Part shown: positions 17,410 to 27,401 of the stretch, piece after piece
Numbering within the stretch: the first letter of the stretch is position 1
Layout of the letters: each line of letters begins with the position of its first letter
Assembly (NCBI RefSeq): GCF_011578045.1
Contig: NZ_CP049801.1
Coordinates: 1,550,001 to 1,614,000 of the forward strand
Length of the DNA stretch: 64,000 nucleotides
Direction: 5' to 3'
Origin: Acinetobacter shaoyimingii
Lineage (GTDB): Bacteria; Pseudomonadota; Gammaproteobacteria; Pseudomonadales; Moraxellaceae
Program-made: the position numbers and the translations under genes
The notes under the pieces: generated by a model
The model's database searches: none
What the model saw: the letters and a program-made list of their open reading frames with translations, nothing else
Told to the model about the DNA's origin: nothing

Positions 17410-17865
17410 TCAATGCATGAGTTGATGATTTTCTTTTGCTAGAAATTGATTTAAAGCATCTCGCATTTCTTGTGGAATCGGGGTGCTTTTTCGTGTTTCA
17501 CGATCGACAAAAACATGCACAAAATGCCCCTGAGCTGAAGCATTGTCATCAGCACTTTTAAAAATAGCCAAGTCATAAATGAGTGAAGAATTGCCAATTT
17601 TTTCAATGCTGACACCCACCTCAATGATTTCAGGATATGACAATTCTTGATGGAACTTGCATGAAGACTCTACCACCAAACCAATAATTGGAGATTCACG
17701 GATGTCGAAACCACACTTTTCAATGAGCAATGCGTTAGCCGCAGTATCGAAATAGCTGTAATAGGTGACATTATTGACATGACCATACATATCATTGTCA
17801 GCCCAGCGAGTTTGGATAGGAAATATAAATTGATAATCATGTCTTTGTTTTATTTTAGGTCGCAT
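17410..17865 (-). CDS. Acyl-CoA thioesterase, YbgC/4HBT family
   Basis: This single hot-dog-fold protein of 151 residues carries the 4-hydroxybenzoyl-CoA thioesterase signature TRWADNDMYGHVNNVTYYSYFD, with the catalytic aspartate inside NDMYGHVNN. It hydrolyses some acyl-CoA in the cytosol; the chain type cannot be told from sequence. It is convergent with dnaX and directly downstream of the iron alcohol dehydrogenase, 45 bases apart on the same strand, so the two may be cotranscribed. Confidence 0.85.
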   Translation of the reverse strand: MRPKIKQRHDYQFIFPIQTRWADNDMYGHVNNVTYYSYFDTAANALLIEKCGFDIRESPIIGLVVESSCKFHQELSYPEIIEVGVSIEKIGNSSLIYDLAIFKSADDNASAQGHFVHVFVDRETRKSTPIPQEMRDALNQFLAKENHQLMH

Positions 17866-17910
17866 ATTTCATTCCATTGATTTTTTGATATCGCAAAATC
17901 ATTTAAAATT

Positions 17911-19068
17911 TTAAAAAATGGCTTGATAGATGGCGAGGGCATCTTGCTCAGTCATGTCTTTTGGATTGTTTTGAAGCAGTCTGGTTTGTAGCATTGCATC
18001 TCGCGCTAGCATTTCTAACTGATGTTCTTTTACACCAAGCTGACTTAATTTGAGTGTTAATCCACTTTGATCTAAATGTCGTTGCATATGATCAATAAAT
18101 AAATCACAAAGACCATCTGTACTGCCTTGGCTATAGGGGTCAAGCCATTGCATCAATTCAGCGTAATATTGTTTTGCTTCGGGTGCATTAAATTTCAAAA
18201 CTTCAACCAAGACCAATGCATTGGTATGCCCATGAGATAAATGAAAATGCCCACCTAAGGGATATGCGAGTGCATGCACTGCACCTACAGGGGCGTTGGC
18301 AAATGCTTGACCTGCAAGCATAGACCCCAAAAGCATATTCTGTCTGGCTTCTAGATTTTGACCGTCTTGTAAAACGTATTTCAGATTTTTATTCAGTAGT
18401 TTTAACGCTTGTTTTGCCAGAACATCGGAATAGAAATTCTTTTTGATTTTTGATGTGTAAGCCTCTATGGCATGGACCATCGCATCAATTCCTGTTGCTG
18501 CGGTAATTTGAGCAGGCAAGGATTGGGTAAATGTTGCATCCAATATTGCTGTATCTGCATAGAGCACAGGGGATACAATACCCGTTTTGGTGGTTTCACC
18601 TGTGGTGACGATTGATATAGGCGTGACTTCTGAACCAGTGCCAGCGGTAGTTGGAATTAAAATAAGAGGAAGGCGCTGTGCTTTGGTATTGTTGACGCCG
18701 TAAATATCCTGAATGCTTTGTGTTTGTTTTGGATCGGCTAAAACAGCAATCACTTTGGCGACATCTAAAGAACTACCACCGCCAAAACCAATGATCGCAT
18801 CAACTTGATGTTGCTTGGCAAATTCGACAGCATTGAGGACCACATGTTCAGGTGGATCGGCTTGAACATCTGCATATACTGCATAAGCTGTGCAAGTACT
18901 TGAAAAAATATCAAGAATTGGTTGATGTAACTGATGGGTGATCATGCCAGCATCGGTCACCAATAATACTTTCGAGTATGAATGTTCAAGCAGTATGGTT
19001 TTAAGTTCTTGCACAGTACCTAAACCAGAAATAATGTTTTTTACAGTTTGAAATTGAAATTGACTCAT
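17911..19068 (-). CDS. Iron-containing alcohol dehydrogenase (group III)
   Basis: The 385-residue NAD(P)-dependent enzyme has the nucleotide-binding GGGSSLDVAK at 96-105. The metal site is D195 and H199 in DAMVHAIEAYTS, H265 and H279 in HALAYPLGGHFHLSHGHTNA. The family oxidises primary alcohols or reduces aldehydes in the cytosol. The true substrate is not predictable. It is transcribed toward the thioesterase gene and diverges from the phosphatase-murB cluster. Confidence 0.9.
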   Translation of the reverse strand: MSQFQFQTVKNIISGLGTVQELKTILLEHSYSKVLLVTDAGMITHQLHQPILDIFSSTCTAYAVYADVQADPPEHVVLNAVEFAKQHQVDAIIGFGGGSSLDVAKVIAVLADPKQTQSIQDIYGVNNTKAQRLPLILIPTTAGTGSEVTPISIVTTGETTKTGIVSPVLYADTAILDATFTQSLPAQITAATGIDAMVHAIEAYTSKIKKNFYSDVLAKQALKLLNKNLKYVLQDGQNLEARQNMLLGSMLAGQAFANAPVGAVHALAYPLGGHFHLSHGHTNALVLVEVLKFNAPEAKQYYAELMQWLDPYSQGSTDGLCDLFIDHMQRHLDQSGLTLKLSQLGVKEHQLEMLARDAMLQTRLLQNNPKDMTEQDALAIYQAIF

Positions 19069-19181
19069 CGCGTATCCTTTTCAGTATAAATTAAACATTA
19101 TTGTTTTCTTGCTCTATAGGATTCATCCCTTAAATAACTTAACATAAGCATCTGTAAAAGAAATGAACTTTTGAGGTTGTT

Positions 19182-19703
19182 ATGTCGTCCAAAACGCCAT
19201 ATAAGGTGTTATGTGTTTGTTTAGGTAATATTTGTCGTTCTCCTACGGCTGAAGTAGTCCTTCGACACTTTTGTGACGCAGCGCAATTGAATGTTCAAGT
19301 TGATTCTGCAGGCACCAGTAATTATCATCCCAATAAAGCCCCTGACTTGCGTAGTCAAAAACATGCTTTAAAACGTGGCTATGATTTATCTGCACTTCGA
19401 GCAAGACAACTGACACAACAAGATTTCTTAGATTTCGATTTGATTCTCGCGATGGATTTGGAAAATTTAAGGGATATTCAAGCGCTTTTACAACATGCGA
19501 TCATTCGTTTTGGTCAGCATCAAATCCGAGCTCAAGTTGCGCTGATGAGTGAGCACGATCCAAAGTATCTCAAACAAGCTTTGCCTGATCCTTACTATGG
19601 TGGCGATGACGGTTTCGAACGTGTCTTAGATCAATGTGAATCGGGTAGTCAAGCTTGGGTCAATGTTTTCCAAAATCAGTTCCAGACTTCAGCACAGCAC
19701 TAA
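19182..19703 (+). CDS. Low-molecular-weight protein-tyrosine phosphatase
   Basis: The P-loop CLGNICRS gives the C13-x5-R19 signature near the N-terminus, and D136 in DPYYGG is the general acid. At 173 residues it is a little longer than the 140-160 usual for the family. No exopolysaccharide kinase (wzc) neighbours it, so it is a cytosolic LMW phosphatase of the YfkJ type, not a capsule-locus Wzb. It is the first gene of a plus-strand run leading into murB, 18 bases away. Confidence 0.9.
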   Translation: MSSKTPYKVLCVCLGNICRSPTAEVVLRHFCDAAQLNVQVDSAGTSNYHPNKAPDLRSQKHALKRGYDLSALRARQLTQQDFLDFDLILAMDLENLRDIQALLQHAIIRFGQHQIRAQVALMSEHDPKYLKQALPDPYYGGDDGFERVLDQCESGSQAWVNVFQNQFQTSAQH

Positions 19704-19721
19704 AATGAGTTATGAAATAAA

Positions 19722-20759
19722 ATGATTGATGTTCAAACACAATTTCAATTGAAGTCATTCAATACCTTAAATTTGAATGCTGTGGTCTCTCATTACACAC
19801 AGGTCCATTCGCAAAACGATCTTTGTGAAGCTTTGGCATATGCAGAGCAGCATGGCTTAAATGTTTTAATTTTATCGGGTGGCAGTAATATGCTGTTGCC
19901 TTCACACATCGATGCTTTAGCAGTTCACATGCAGATTCAGGGCATTGAAATTTTAGCCGAAGATAATACGACACATACTGTTCGTGTTGGTTCAGGACAA
20001 ATATGGCATGACTTTGTGCTGTGGACGACTGAACATCAGATGTATGGGCTTCAGAATCTCGCTCTTATTCCAGGTTTAGTCGGGGCATCACCTGTACAAA
20101 ATATTGGTGCTTATGGAGTTGAAGTTGGTGAATTTATTGATTATGTTGAAGTTTATGATCGTATAGAAAAGAAATTGACTCGAATCAATGCCCAAGACTG
20201 TCATTTTTCGTATCGTCATAGCATTTTTAAAGATGATCCAAATCGTTATGTGATTACCCATGTTGTTTTTAAATTGTTGAAGCAACCGAATTTAAAAATG
20301 AATTATGGTGATTTGAAAACCGCCATGGGGGATGACATCACGGCTGAGAATTTACAACGGCAGGTTATCCATATCCGTCAAAGTAAATTGCCCAATCCGA
20401 ATGAATATCCAAATGCGGGAAGTTTCTTTAAAAATCCGATTATTTCACAAGCACAGTACAATGCATTGAGTGAATCATATCCTCAAGCGCCGCATTATCC
20501 GCAGGGCAATGATCAAGTTAAAATTGCAGCAGGCTGGTTGATTGATCAAGCTGGGTGGAAAGGAAAACAGCTTGGCAAAGTGGGGATGTTTCAGAAACAA
20601 GCGCTAGTCTTAGTGAATTATTCCGACGCAGATTTATCTGATGTACAAGCGACATATCGCGCTGTGCAACAAGATGTGGTAAAAAAGTTTAATATATTAT
20701 TGGAACCTGAGCCTGTTTTGTTTAATGAAATTGGTTTAATTCAATCACATACAACATAA
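19722..20759 (+). CDS. murB: UDP-N-acetylenolpyruvoylglucosamine reductase
   Basis: This flavoenzyme reduces UDP-GlcNAc-enolpyruvate to UDP-MurNAc in peptidoglycan precursor synthesis. The 345-residue protein is a type I MurB: FAD-binding LSGGSNML, the [17 protein letters not shown] block, the catalytic serine in NAGSFFKNP and the glutamate near the end in LEPEPVLF. It lies 18 bases after the phosphatase gene and 18 before the YdcF-like gene, consistent with one operon. Confidence 0.96.
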   Translation: MIDVQTQFQLKSFNTLNLNAVVSHYTQVHSQNDLCEALAYAEQHGLNVLILSGGSNMLLPSHIDALAVHMQIQGIEILAEDNTTHTVRVGSGQIWHDFVLWTTEHQMYGLQNLALIPGLVGASPVQNIGAYGVEVGEFIDYVEVYDRIEKKLTRINAQDCHFSYRHSIFKDDPNRYVITHVVFKLLKQPNLKMNYGDLKTAMGDDITAENLQRQVIHIRQSKLPNPNEYPNAGSFFKNPIISQAQYNALSESYPQAPHYPQGNDQVKIAAGWLIDQAGWKGKQLGKVGMFQKQALVLVNYSDADLSDVQATYRAVQQDVVKKFNILLEPEPVLFNEIGLIQSHTT

Positions 20760-20777
20760 TTTTGATTAAAGGACACT

Positions 20778-21965
20778 ATGACGAAGCAACATTGGATGAT
20801 TCGCTCAGTACGAGTAATGACGATATTTTTCGTTTTGCTCGGCTGTTTCATAGTGTTTTGGTATAGCCCATTTTATTCAAATATTGTGGTTAGAGCATTA
20901 AATGCTTTGGTTCCAGTTGAAGTTGATCAAGTTGCTGCACAAAGTCAACAAATGGCCGCTTTAAGTGAATCTGAAGGTTTAGAGCCAGGATCAGCAGCAT
21001 GGATTGCACGTCAAGCTTATTTAAGGGTCATGGAAGAAGCGATTCACTCTGCAAATACCCAAGATTTAACCTTGATTCAAGCACGCTACAAGCTGCTCAA
21101 GGCAGAATTAGAAGAGCAACAATTGGAAGAAAGTGACAAAAAAGAGGAAAAGCCTCAAATTCCGTTGTTGCCAAAATATGAAGAGAGTAATAGCCCAGCT
21201 TCTGAGCCTAAAACCCAAAAGGTGGCTCTAGACAAAAATGCAGATGATGAAAGTGGTGCAAGTGAAGTACTGCAAGATAGTCCTTTTTTGCTCAATCAAT
21301 ATGATACTGAAGAAAATAAAGCGCTGATGGATAAGTTTTTAGCTTTTTTAAGAACTCATCCGATTAAAGAGGAGAACAAAGAAGCGATTGATAAAGAAAT
21401 TTATCAAGATATTGCTTTAATCCAAAATCAGAGTAATGAAAAGAAAAAGTCTAATTCTGAACCTTATGCCATTGTGATCTTAGGTGGAGGATTAACCTTG
21501 GCTGAGAATAAATCAGATATTGTGGTCAATGACTATACTCGTTTAAGATTAGAAAAGACTTTAGAAATAGAAAAACAAACCCGTTTACCCATTGTGCTTA
21601 GTGGCGTTGAAGCAAGCTATATGCAAGCTTGGTTGAAAGAACGAGGGGTTGAAGCCAAATTATTAGAAGATCGAAGCATGAATACCTGTGAAAATACACG
21701 TTTCAGCTCATTATTATTACAAAAAAAAGGAGGTGCGCCGACCGTATTACTCATTACTGACCGTTACCATATGCCAAGAACGCGTCGCTTATTCGCTTTG
21801 AATGGAATTGAAACCATTCCCGTTGAAGCACCTATGCCGACACAGTTGACGCCATGGCAACCGAGTAAGAGTAATTATGATCACAGTCGTCGTGCCAATT
21901 ATGAAATGTTAGCAACCATTCGAGATGTATTGTTTGGTTCAAGTGGTTGTCGAGAGGTGCCATAA
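20778..21965 (+). CDS. YdcF/ElyC-like DUF218 protein with N-terminal TM anchor
   Basis: One membrane segment at about residues 12-30 is followed by a charged, low-complexity stretch rich in Glu, Lys and Ser (about 100-230). A C-terminal DUF218 domain then starts at PYAIVILGGGLT and includes the conserved DRSMNTCENTRFS and ITDRYHMPR. Family members such as ElyC and SanA act in envelope homeostasis. The murB neighbourhood fits an envelope role, but the activity is unknown. Its TAA stop shares a base with the ATG of the next gene, so the two are translationally coupled. Confidence 0.82.
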   Translation: MTKQHWMIRSVRVMTIFFVLLGCFIVFWYSPFYSNIVVRALNALVPVEVDQVAAQSQQMAALSESEGLEPGSAAWIARQAYLRVMEEAIHSANTQDLTLIQARYKLLKAELEEQQLEESDKKEEKPQIPLLPKYEESNSPASEPKTQKVALDKNADDESGASEVLQDSPFLLNQYDTEENKALMDKFLAFLRTHPIKEENKEAIDKEIYQDIALIQNQSNEKKKSNSEPYAIVILGGGLTLAENKSDIVVNDYTRLRLEKTLEIEKQTRLPIVLSGVEASYMQAWLKERGVEAKLLEDRSMNTCENTRFSSLLLQKKGGAPTVLLITDRYHMPRTRRLFALNGIETIPVEAPMPTQLTPWQPSKSNYDHSRRANYEMLATIRDVLFGSSGCREVP

Positions 21966-22993
21966 TGGCAGATATTCCATTTTTAAATCCAAATATACTC
22001 AAATCATTGGATTTGCCTGTACCAAGTCGTCAGGAAACACCACTTTTACTTGAACCATTGAATCTGAATCGTGCCTATGAACCGAGTAAGGCCCTTCAGG
22101 CTTATCGGCATTTATACGCTTTGGATAAACTGGATGCAGACTTTTGGCAGGGCTATATCAAAATGCCATTGTTTAAGCTGCATACGCAAATTTATCGTCC
22201 TAAAATTGATAACATCAAAGGTACTGTGTTTTTGCTCCATGGTTATTTGGAACACAGCGGTATTTATCAACCGATTATCCGTGAATTGTTAGAGCAGGGC
22301 TTTAGTGTCTTGACCTATGATTTACCGGGTCATGGTTTAAGTGATGGTAATGCTGCCAGTATCCAAAATTTTGATCATTATCAACAAGTACTCCATGCTG
22401 TACATCAGTATGTGAAACATGCTGAGCAACTGCCTCAGCCTTGGTTGGGCATTGGCCAAAGTACAGGTGGGGCAATTTGGATGCATCATCTTTTGGACTA
22501 TGCACAGCAACGAAAAAATCCGATAGTTGAGCGGGTTTTATTGTTATCACCTTTGGTTCGACCTGCAAAAACGTCATGGTGGCACAATCCAGTCGGTTTG
22601 GGCATTATTCGCCGTATTAAGAAAGAAGTTCCCCGCCATTTTAAACGCAATAACCACAACCCTGAGTTTCTGCGTTTTGTACGCTTAAAAGATCCATTAC
22701 AACCTCGTATGATGGGCATGGACTGGATTTTGGCCATGTCAAAATGGATGCAGGAAATGGAAGATCGCCCTGCGTGTCGAATTCCTGTTTGGTTGGCGCA
22801 AGGTGCGCAGGATCAAACGGTCGATTGGCGTTATAACATTGAATTTATTCGCCGTAAGTTCCGTTTACAAACCTTATTGATGTTAGAAGAAGGTTCACAT
22901 CAACTTATCAATGAACGAGCTGATATACGAGCAGCACTGACAGGGCTTATTCCTGCTTTTTTACATGCACAAAGTACAAAGGATTATTATTAA
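21965..22993 (+). CDS. Alpha/beta hydrolase, lysophospholipase/monoglyceride lipase type
   Basis: This 342-residue S33-type hydrolase has the nucleophile S166 in GIGQSTGG, D283 in GAQDQTVDW, H312 in EEGSHQ and the oxyanion-hole HGYLEHSG at 92-99. It resembles PldB-type lysophospholipases. No signal peptide is present. The start is the ATG at 21965 that overlaps the upstream stop codon, with GAGAGG just before it. An upstream in-frame start at 21947 would lie inside the previous gene. The natural lipid substrate is not determined. Confidence 0.87.
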   Translation: MADIPFLNPNILKSLDLPVPSRQETPLLLEPLNLNRAYEPSKALQAYRHLYALDKLDADFWQGYIKMPLFKLHTQIYRPKIDNIKGTVFLLHGYLEHSGIYQPIIRELLEQGFSVLTYDLPGHGLSDGNAASIQNFDHYQQVLHAVHQYVKHAEQLPQPWLGIGQSTGGAIWMHHLLDYAQQRKNPIVERVLLLSPLVRPAKTSWWHNPVGLGIIRRIKKEVPRHFKRNNHNPEFLRFVRLKDPLQPRMMGMDWILAMSKWMQEMEDRPACRIPVWLAQGAQDQTVDWRYNIEFIRRKFRLQTLLMLEEGSHQLINERADIRAALTGLIPAFLHAQSTKDYY

Positions 22994-23061
22994 CCCTTTG
23001 TTTTAAAATACTTTAACTTTAAAAATCTAAACTTTATAACGATAATAATGGTCATTCGGCT

Positions 23062-24417
23062 GTGAAAGAATATCAGTTAAAAACCCATACCTTTAAACTT
23101 AACCATGTCTTAAAAGATAAAAATTCAGTACTGACACGTTTTGGCGCAGACAAAAATTTAAAGTATGAAATTTATATAGACAATGAACAAAAATTCTTGT
23201 GTCACAACGATCATGTCCAAGTGATTTATGAAGAACATAATCAGAAAATTTTAGCCGTACTCAATCAAACTCAACAGCTTTTGTATCTTGCACCTGTGTT
23301 AAATGCCTCACAATCAAAACCAATGGGTTATTCAATCAGGCGTTTCTCGCTGATTTGTATCATTTGCTTTGTATTTTGTTTTGCTATGGTCATTGTCAGT
23401 CAAATGATCCGTTACAGCGATATTTTCTTAGGTGACCTTTATGATGTGTTGCCGTATATTTCTTTGAGTGGTGGTGTAATAGCATTGTTCTGGTTTTGGA
23501 CAACTGAAGTAAAAGCTAATGAGCATTTAGTCCAAGCCATTTATCAAACATTGGGATGGCCGAATATGAAACCGGAAACATTAATTTGTTTTCAGGCAAC
23601 CAATTCGTATTTTGAATTACAAGATCATCTTTATGATGTCAGTGCAATTTTAAACGTCATTGAAAGATTCGATGTTGAAAAGGTAGAACATATACAGAAG
23701 TCTTGGTGTGAAGAAAAAGATGAGTTCAATTTATGCGAAGCTCAACGAAACCAGTTCAAGTTAGTAGAACAAAGTGGACAACTAAACACATTAAAATTAA
23801 AACAAATAGCAGATTCAGAAGAACATACAGATCCATTTACCCAGCTTAAAGCCAAAGTCGATGATATTCCAATTTATGGTTATGTGGATGAATTTTACAC
23901 TCAAGACAAAAGCCAAGTCAGTGTTATTCGATCGTCATTTCGTGATCATTTAGGATATTATTTTTGGTATATGTATGATGAAAAGCGTTATCTATATATG
24001 GATGAGGATGCTGTTACGAGTCTCATTAACGTAACGTCGAATTGGAAAGCCAATTTATATATTTGGAGTTTTCTTATTGGCATGAATGTGATGTTTGCAG
24101 TGATTTGGGGCGTGATTGATGAAGGTGAGTTTGTTGATCAATTTGCCTTTGCTTTCTTACATATCCTTGCATTTTATTTGTTCGTAGGAGCATTGGGATG
24201 GGTATATCTGTTCTTTTTTAACGCCGAAGACAAATGGACGAGGCAGCGAAATATCAATCAGTATGTATTTCATCAACTTAAAAACATGATAAAACTTCCA
24301 AATTCTATGCATGTTGATGCTTTACAAAGTTTAAGAATGAAAAGAAGAAATAAAGATTTATTGAGTCGGACAGGTTTTGATCTGAAATCAAAATTAGGAC
24401 GCTTTGAATATAAATAG
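23062..24417 (+). CDS. Unknown four-TM membrane protein
   Basis: I recognise no family. Membrane segments appear at about residues 92-113, 124-143, 326-347 and 352-379. Between pairs two and three lies a soluble, charged region of about 180 residues (Glu/Lys/Asp-rich, including EEKDEFNLCEAQRNQ and an FYTQDKSQVSVIRSSFRDH segment). The start is a GTG at 23062 with no strong Shine-Dalgarno; it sits 68 bases after the hydrolase gene. A convergent 13-bp hairpin ends the transcript. It may belong to the murB run, but its job is unknown. Confidence 0.7.
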   Translation: MKEYQLKTHTFKLNHVLKDKNSVLTRFGADKNLKYEIYIDNEQKFLCHNDHVQVIYEEHNQKILAVLNQTQQLLYLAPVLNASQSKPMGYSIRRFSLICIICFVFCFAMVIVSQMIRYSDIFLGDLYDVLPYISLSGGVIALFWFWTTEVKANEHLVQAIYQTLGWPNMKPETLICFQATNSYFELQDHLYDVSAILNVIERFDVEKVEHIQKSWCEEKDEFNLCEAQRNQFKLVEQSGQLNTLKLKQIADSEEHTDPFTQLKAKVDDIPIYGYVDEFYTQDKSQVSVIRSSFRDHLGYYFWYMYDEKRYLYMDEDAVTSLINVTSNWKANLYIWSFLIGMNVMFAVIWGVIDEGEFVDQFAFAFLHILAFYLFVGALGWVYLFFFNAEDKWTRQRNINQYVFHQLKNMIKLPNSMHVDALQSLRMKRRNKDLLSRTGFDLKSKLGRFEYK

Positions 24418-24418
24418 C

Positions 24419-24448
24419 CTAAGCAAATTAAAGCCTTAATTTGCTTAG
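24419..24448. terminator. Bidirectional stem-loop between convergent genes
   Basis: CTAAGCAAATTAA and TTAATTTGCTTAG form a perfect 13-bp stem with an AGCC loop. It lies between the unknown membrane protein gene and the glutamate-synthase-like gene. Confidence 0.7.
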
Positions 24449-24454
24449 AAAGTG

Positions 24455-26125
24455 CTAAAAACGTTCACAGCTCGACATATTCCACATACGATAGTAGAAA
24501 TTCTCATCATCTTTATTGTCACAGGTCAGCAGTTCACCATCTTTCAGCCAGAAATGTAATTGAGCATAATTTTTGATTTCACGATCATTGACTCGTTGTG
24601 CCAAATGATGCGCTTTAATATCCCTTGGATGGTCAAGGCCTGCAGCAGCAATCATCTCAGAGAGTGCATGTAAGGTATTTTCGTGGAAGTTAAACACACG
24701 CTCAGCTTTAGACGGCACATGTATCGCTTTTTGACGATCTGGGTCTTGCGTTGCAACGCCTACAGGGCACTGATTGGTATGACAACTCTGCGCTTGAATA
24801 CAACCCACGGCAAACATAAAACCACGAGCTGAATTGACCCAGTCTGCGCCAATTGCAAAAGTACTGGCAATATCGAATGCACTGATGATTTTACCACTTG
24901 CCCCAATTTTGATTTTATCTCTAAGCCCAACACCCACCAATGTATTGTGCGTAAACAGGAGGGCTTCACGGAGCGGTGTACCAATATTGTCACTAAATTC
25001 AATGGGCGCGGCGCCTGTTCCACCTTCAGAGCCATCAACCACAATAAAATCTGGATAAATTCCCGTTTTGAGCATGCCTTTGACAATACTCATAAATTGC
25101 CATGGTTGGCCCAAACACAATTTAAAACCGACTGGTTTTCCACCTGATAAATCACGCAATTGTTGAATAAAATGCATCATTTCAATGGGATTATGAAAGG
25201 TCGAATGTGATGGTGGCGAAATACAATCACGATCTCGTGGTACGCCTCGAATTTTAGCAATTTCCTCTGTGATTTTGTGTTTCGGTAAAATCCCGCCATG
25301 ACCTGGTTTAGCGCCCTGCGAAAGCTTCACTTCAATCATTTTAATACTGGGAAGTTTGGCTTGTTGCGCGAATTTTTCAGGATCAAATTTGCCATCTTCA
25401 GTACGACAACCAAAATAACCACTGGCAATTTGCCAGACAATATCACCGTTATTTTCAAGATGATAAGGGCTTAAACTGCCTTCGCCGGTATCGTGATAAA
25501 AATTCCCCATGTGCGCACCTAGGTTTAATGCACGAATGGCGTTGGCACTTAGACTCCCGAAGCTCATAGCCGAAATATTCATGATTGAAGCGCTATAAGG
25601 TTGTGCGCATTGTTCATTGCCAATGGTGATTCGGAACGTTTTAGGATCGGCAGGTAATTTGGGTGATAAAGAATGCGTGATAAAACGATAATCTTGCTGA
25701 TAAACATCAATTATCGAGCCGAAAGGTTTATCGGCATTTTCATTTTTGGCACGTTGATAAACCAAGCTACGTTGCATACGTGAAAATGGCAGCGCATCTT
25801 GATCAGATTCTATAAAATACTGGCGAATTTCAGGACGAAAATCTTCAAAAATAAAACGAAAATGTCCCATAATGGGGTAGTTTTTTAAAATCGAATGTCG
25901 GTTTTGTAAAACATCATATAGCCCTACAAGGCTGAGCAGGCTGGTGATGAGCCATAAGATGTTTAGCGTTACATCTGACATGAAATAATAAATATAATGC
26001 AGATGATAAAACAACCTAAACCATGTGATGCTTAAGGCTATGATAATACAAAGAAACCAAATTGAGTGGCGAGAAAAAAAGGTATTCAGGAGCTTATGTC
26101 TTATTGCTTGCGATGGGCTTGCCAT
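24455..26125 (-). CDS. FMN-binding glutamate synthase family protein
   Basis: Two membrane segments (about residues 20-70) are followed by a domain matching the FMN-binding half of glutamate synthase large subunit: NISAMSFGSLSANAIRALN, GAKPGHGGILP, VVDGSEGGTGAAP and a cysteine group in CHTNQCPVGVATQDP. It lacks the glutaminase domain, so it is not GltB. A membrane-bound oxidoreductase role is inferred. I use the ATG at 26125 with GGAAA upstream; an in-frame TTG at 26140 adds five residues. It is a single gene. Confidence 0.85.
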   Translation of the reverse strand: MASPSQAIRHKLLNTFFSRHSIWFLCIIIALSITWFRLFYHLHYIYYFMSDVTLNILWLITSLLSLVGLYDVLQNRHSILKNYPIMGHFRFIFEDFRPEIRQYFIESDQDALPFSRMQRSLVYQRAKNENADKPFGSIIDVYQQDYRFITHSLSPKLPADPKTFRITIGNEQCAQPYSASIMNISAMSFGSLSANAIRALNLGAHMGNFYHDTGEGSLSPYHLENNGDIVWQIASGYFGCRTEDGKFDPEKFAQQAKLPSIKMIEVKLSQGAKPGHGGILPKHKITEEIAKIRGVPRDRDCISPPSHSTFHNPIEMMHFIQQLRDLSGGKPVGFKLCLGQPWQFMSIVKGMLKTGIYPDFIVVDGSEGGTGAAPIEFSDNIGTPLREALLFTHNTLVGVGLRDKIKIGASGKIISAFDIASTFAIGADWVNSARGFMFAVGCIQAQSCHTNQCPVGVATQDPDRQKAIHVPSKAERVFNFHENTLHALSEMIAAAGLDHPRDIKAHHLAQRVNDREIKNYAQLHFWLKDGELLTCDNKDDENFYYRMWNMSSCERF

Positions 26126-26196
26126 TATTATATTTTCCAAATTCTTTAATGATTAAAATAACGAAATTTAATCAATACTCGCAAGTAGTGATTTGT

Positions 26197-26225
26197 GAGA
26201 CCTAAGTTTTTTTAACTTAGATCTC
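26197..26225 (-). terminator. Stem-loop after the ribosomal oxygenase gene
   Basis: GAGA-CTAAGTT pairs with AACTTAG-TCTC around a short T-rich loop, with one mismatch. It lies just past the oxygenase stop on the minus strand. Confidence 0.6.
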
Positions 26226-26234
26226 TTTAAAATA

Positions 26235-27401
26235 TTATTCTTGTTCAGCTGGAATGAGCATTACAATTGAATCATTTAAAAGGTCAACCAAGTCTTCAAG
26301 CATATCTTGATCATAGAAATCTTCATTCAGCTCAACATATTCACCATTGGCAATCTGTTTGAGTTTTTCAACGAAAACTTCACTGATACATAGACTTTCA
26401 CCATTCGCCCAGAAGCGAGTTTCACCTTCAATATCGCTATAAAGAAGACGTGAAGCCGGTTCAAGTTTGAGTAAGTAACCTTGATCCAATGCTTCTTCTA
26501 AATCACCTGTTCCTACAGGTTCATTTTCAGGAATATTATTTGGATAGCTGGGTTGTGAAAGTGAACGCATAATCGCTTCGTTCAGTACATGTGGATTATT
26601 GAGCTGAGCCAAAAGCTGTTCACGTAAATAATCGAGTTCTACAGTGCTGATTTCACCAATCGCTGTTGCTTGTTGGCGTTGAATATCGACGACTGGATTT
26701 TTGAGTATTTCATTTTCAGCAAGACAATCACCCACACTATCCATCATGTCTGAAACGTTTGGCATACGGAAACCAAATGAATAGGTTAAGCACTCATCTT
26801 CAGCAACACCATAATGTGACAGGCCTGGTGGAACATAGAGTAAATCACCTGGTGCAAGCACTTCATCAAAATGTACATCCATTGCAGGTAGTAGTTTTAG
26901 TGGCTGACCTGCTACAAACTCAGTATTTTCATCGCACATTTGACCCAATTGCCAACGACGATGTCCATAACCTTGCACTAAAAATACATCATAAAAATCG
27001 AAGTGTTTTCCGACCGAACCGCCTTTAGGGGCATAAGACACCATAATGTCATCACGTCGCCATTGTGGAACAAAGGGGAATTTATTCCACATTTCAGCCA
27101 AATCGAAAGAATAATGATCAACAGCTTGAACAAGTAAAGTCCAAAGCTTAGGCATCTTTTGAAAATCGCCTTTAATCAGTGGAGATGACTTAACCGTCCA
27201 CTGATTGGGATCTTTATCTTTTTGCTTAATCAGACGAGCTGTGACTTCATCTTCAAGTGCCAGTTCCATGACATCATTGGGTTCTAATAGACCTGCAATT
27301 TCAGGCAATGCATTACGTACTAAAAGCGGTTTTTTTTGCCAGTATTCTGAGAGAAATTGTTCAGCGGTAATGCCGCCTAATACTTCTAAAGCTTGAGACA
27401 T
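26235..27401 (-). CDS. roxA: Ribosomal protein uL16 arginine hydroxylase (JmjC oxygenase)
   Basis: The 388-residue protein matches E. coli YcfD/RoxA in layout. The Fe(II) ligands are H133 and D135 (GKHFDFYDVFLVQG) and H196 (PPGLSHYG), in a JmjC domain, followed by a winged-helix C-terminal part. It uses 2-oxoglutarate and O2 to hydroxylate an arginine of ribosomal protein L16. I place the start at the ATG at 27401 (MSQALEVLGG) by family match; a TTG at 27458 would add 19 residues. Neither has a strong Shine-Dalgarno. Confidence 0.9.
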   Translation of the reverse strand: MSQALEVLGGITAEQFLSEYWQKKPLLVRNALPEIAGLLEPNDVMELALEDEVTARLIKQKDKDPNQWTVKSSPLIKGDFQKMPKLWTLLVQAVDHYSFDLAEMWNKFPFVPQWRRDDIMVSYAPKGGSVGKHFDFYDVFLVQGYGHRRWQLGQMCDENTEFVAGQPLKLLPAMDVHFDEVLAPGDLLYVPPGLSHYGVAEDECLTYSFGFRMPNVSDMMDSVGDCLAENEILKNPVVDIQRQQATAIGEISTVELDYLREQLLAQLNNPHVLNEAIMRSLSQPSYPNNIPENEPVGTGDLEEALDQGYLLKLEPASRLLYSDIEGETRFWANGESLCISEVFVEKLKQIANGEYVELNEDFYDQDMLEDLVDLLNDSIVMLIPAEQE

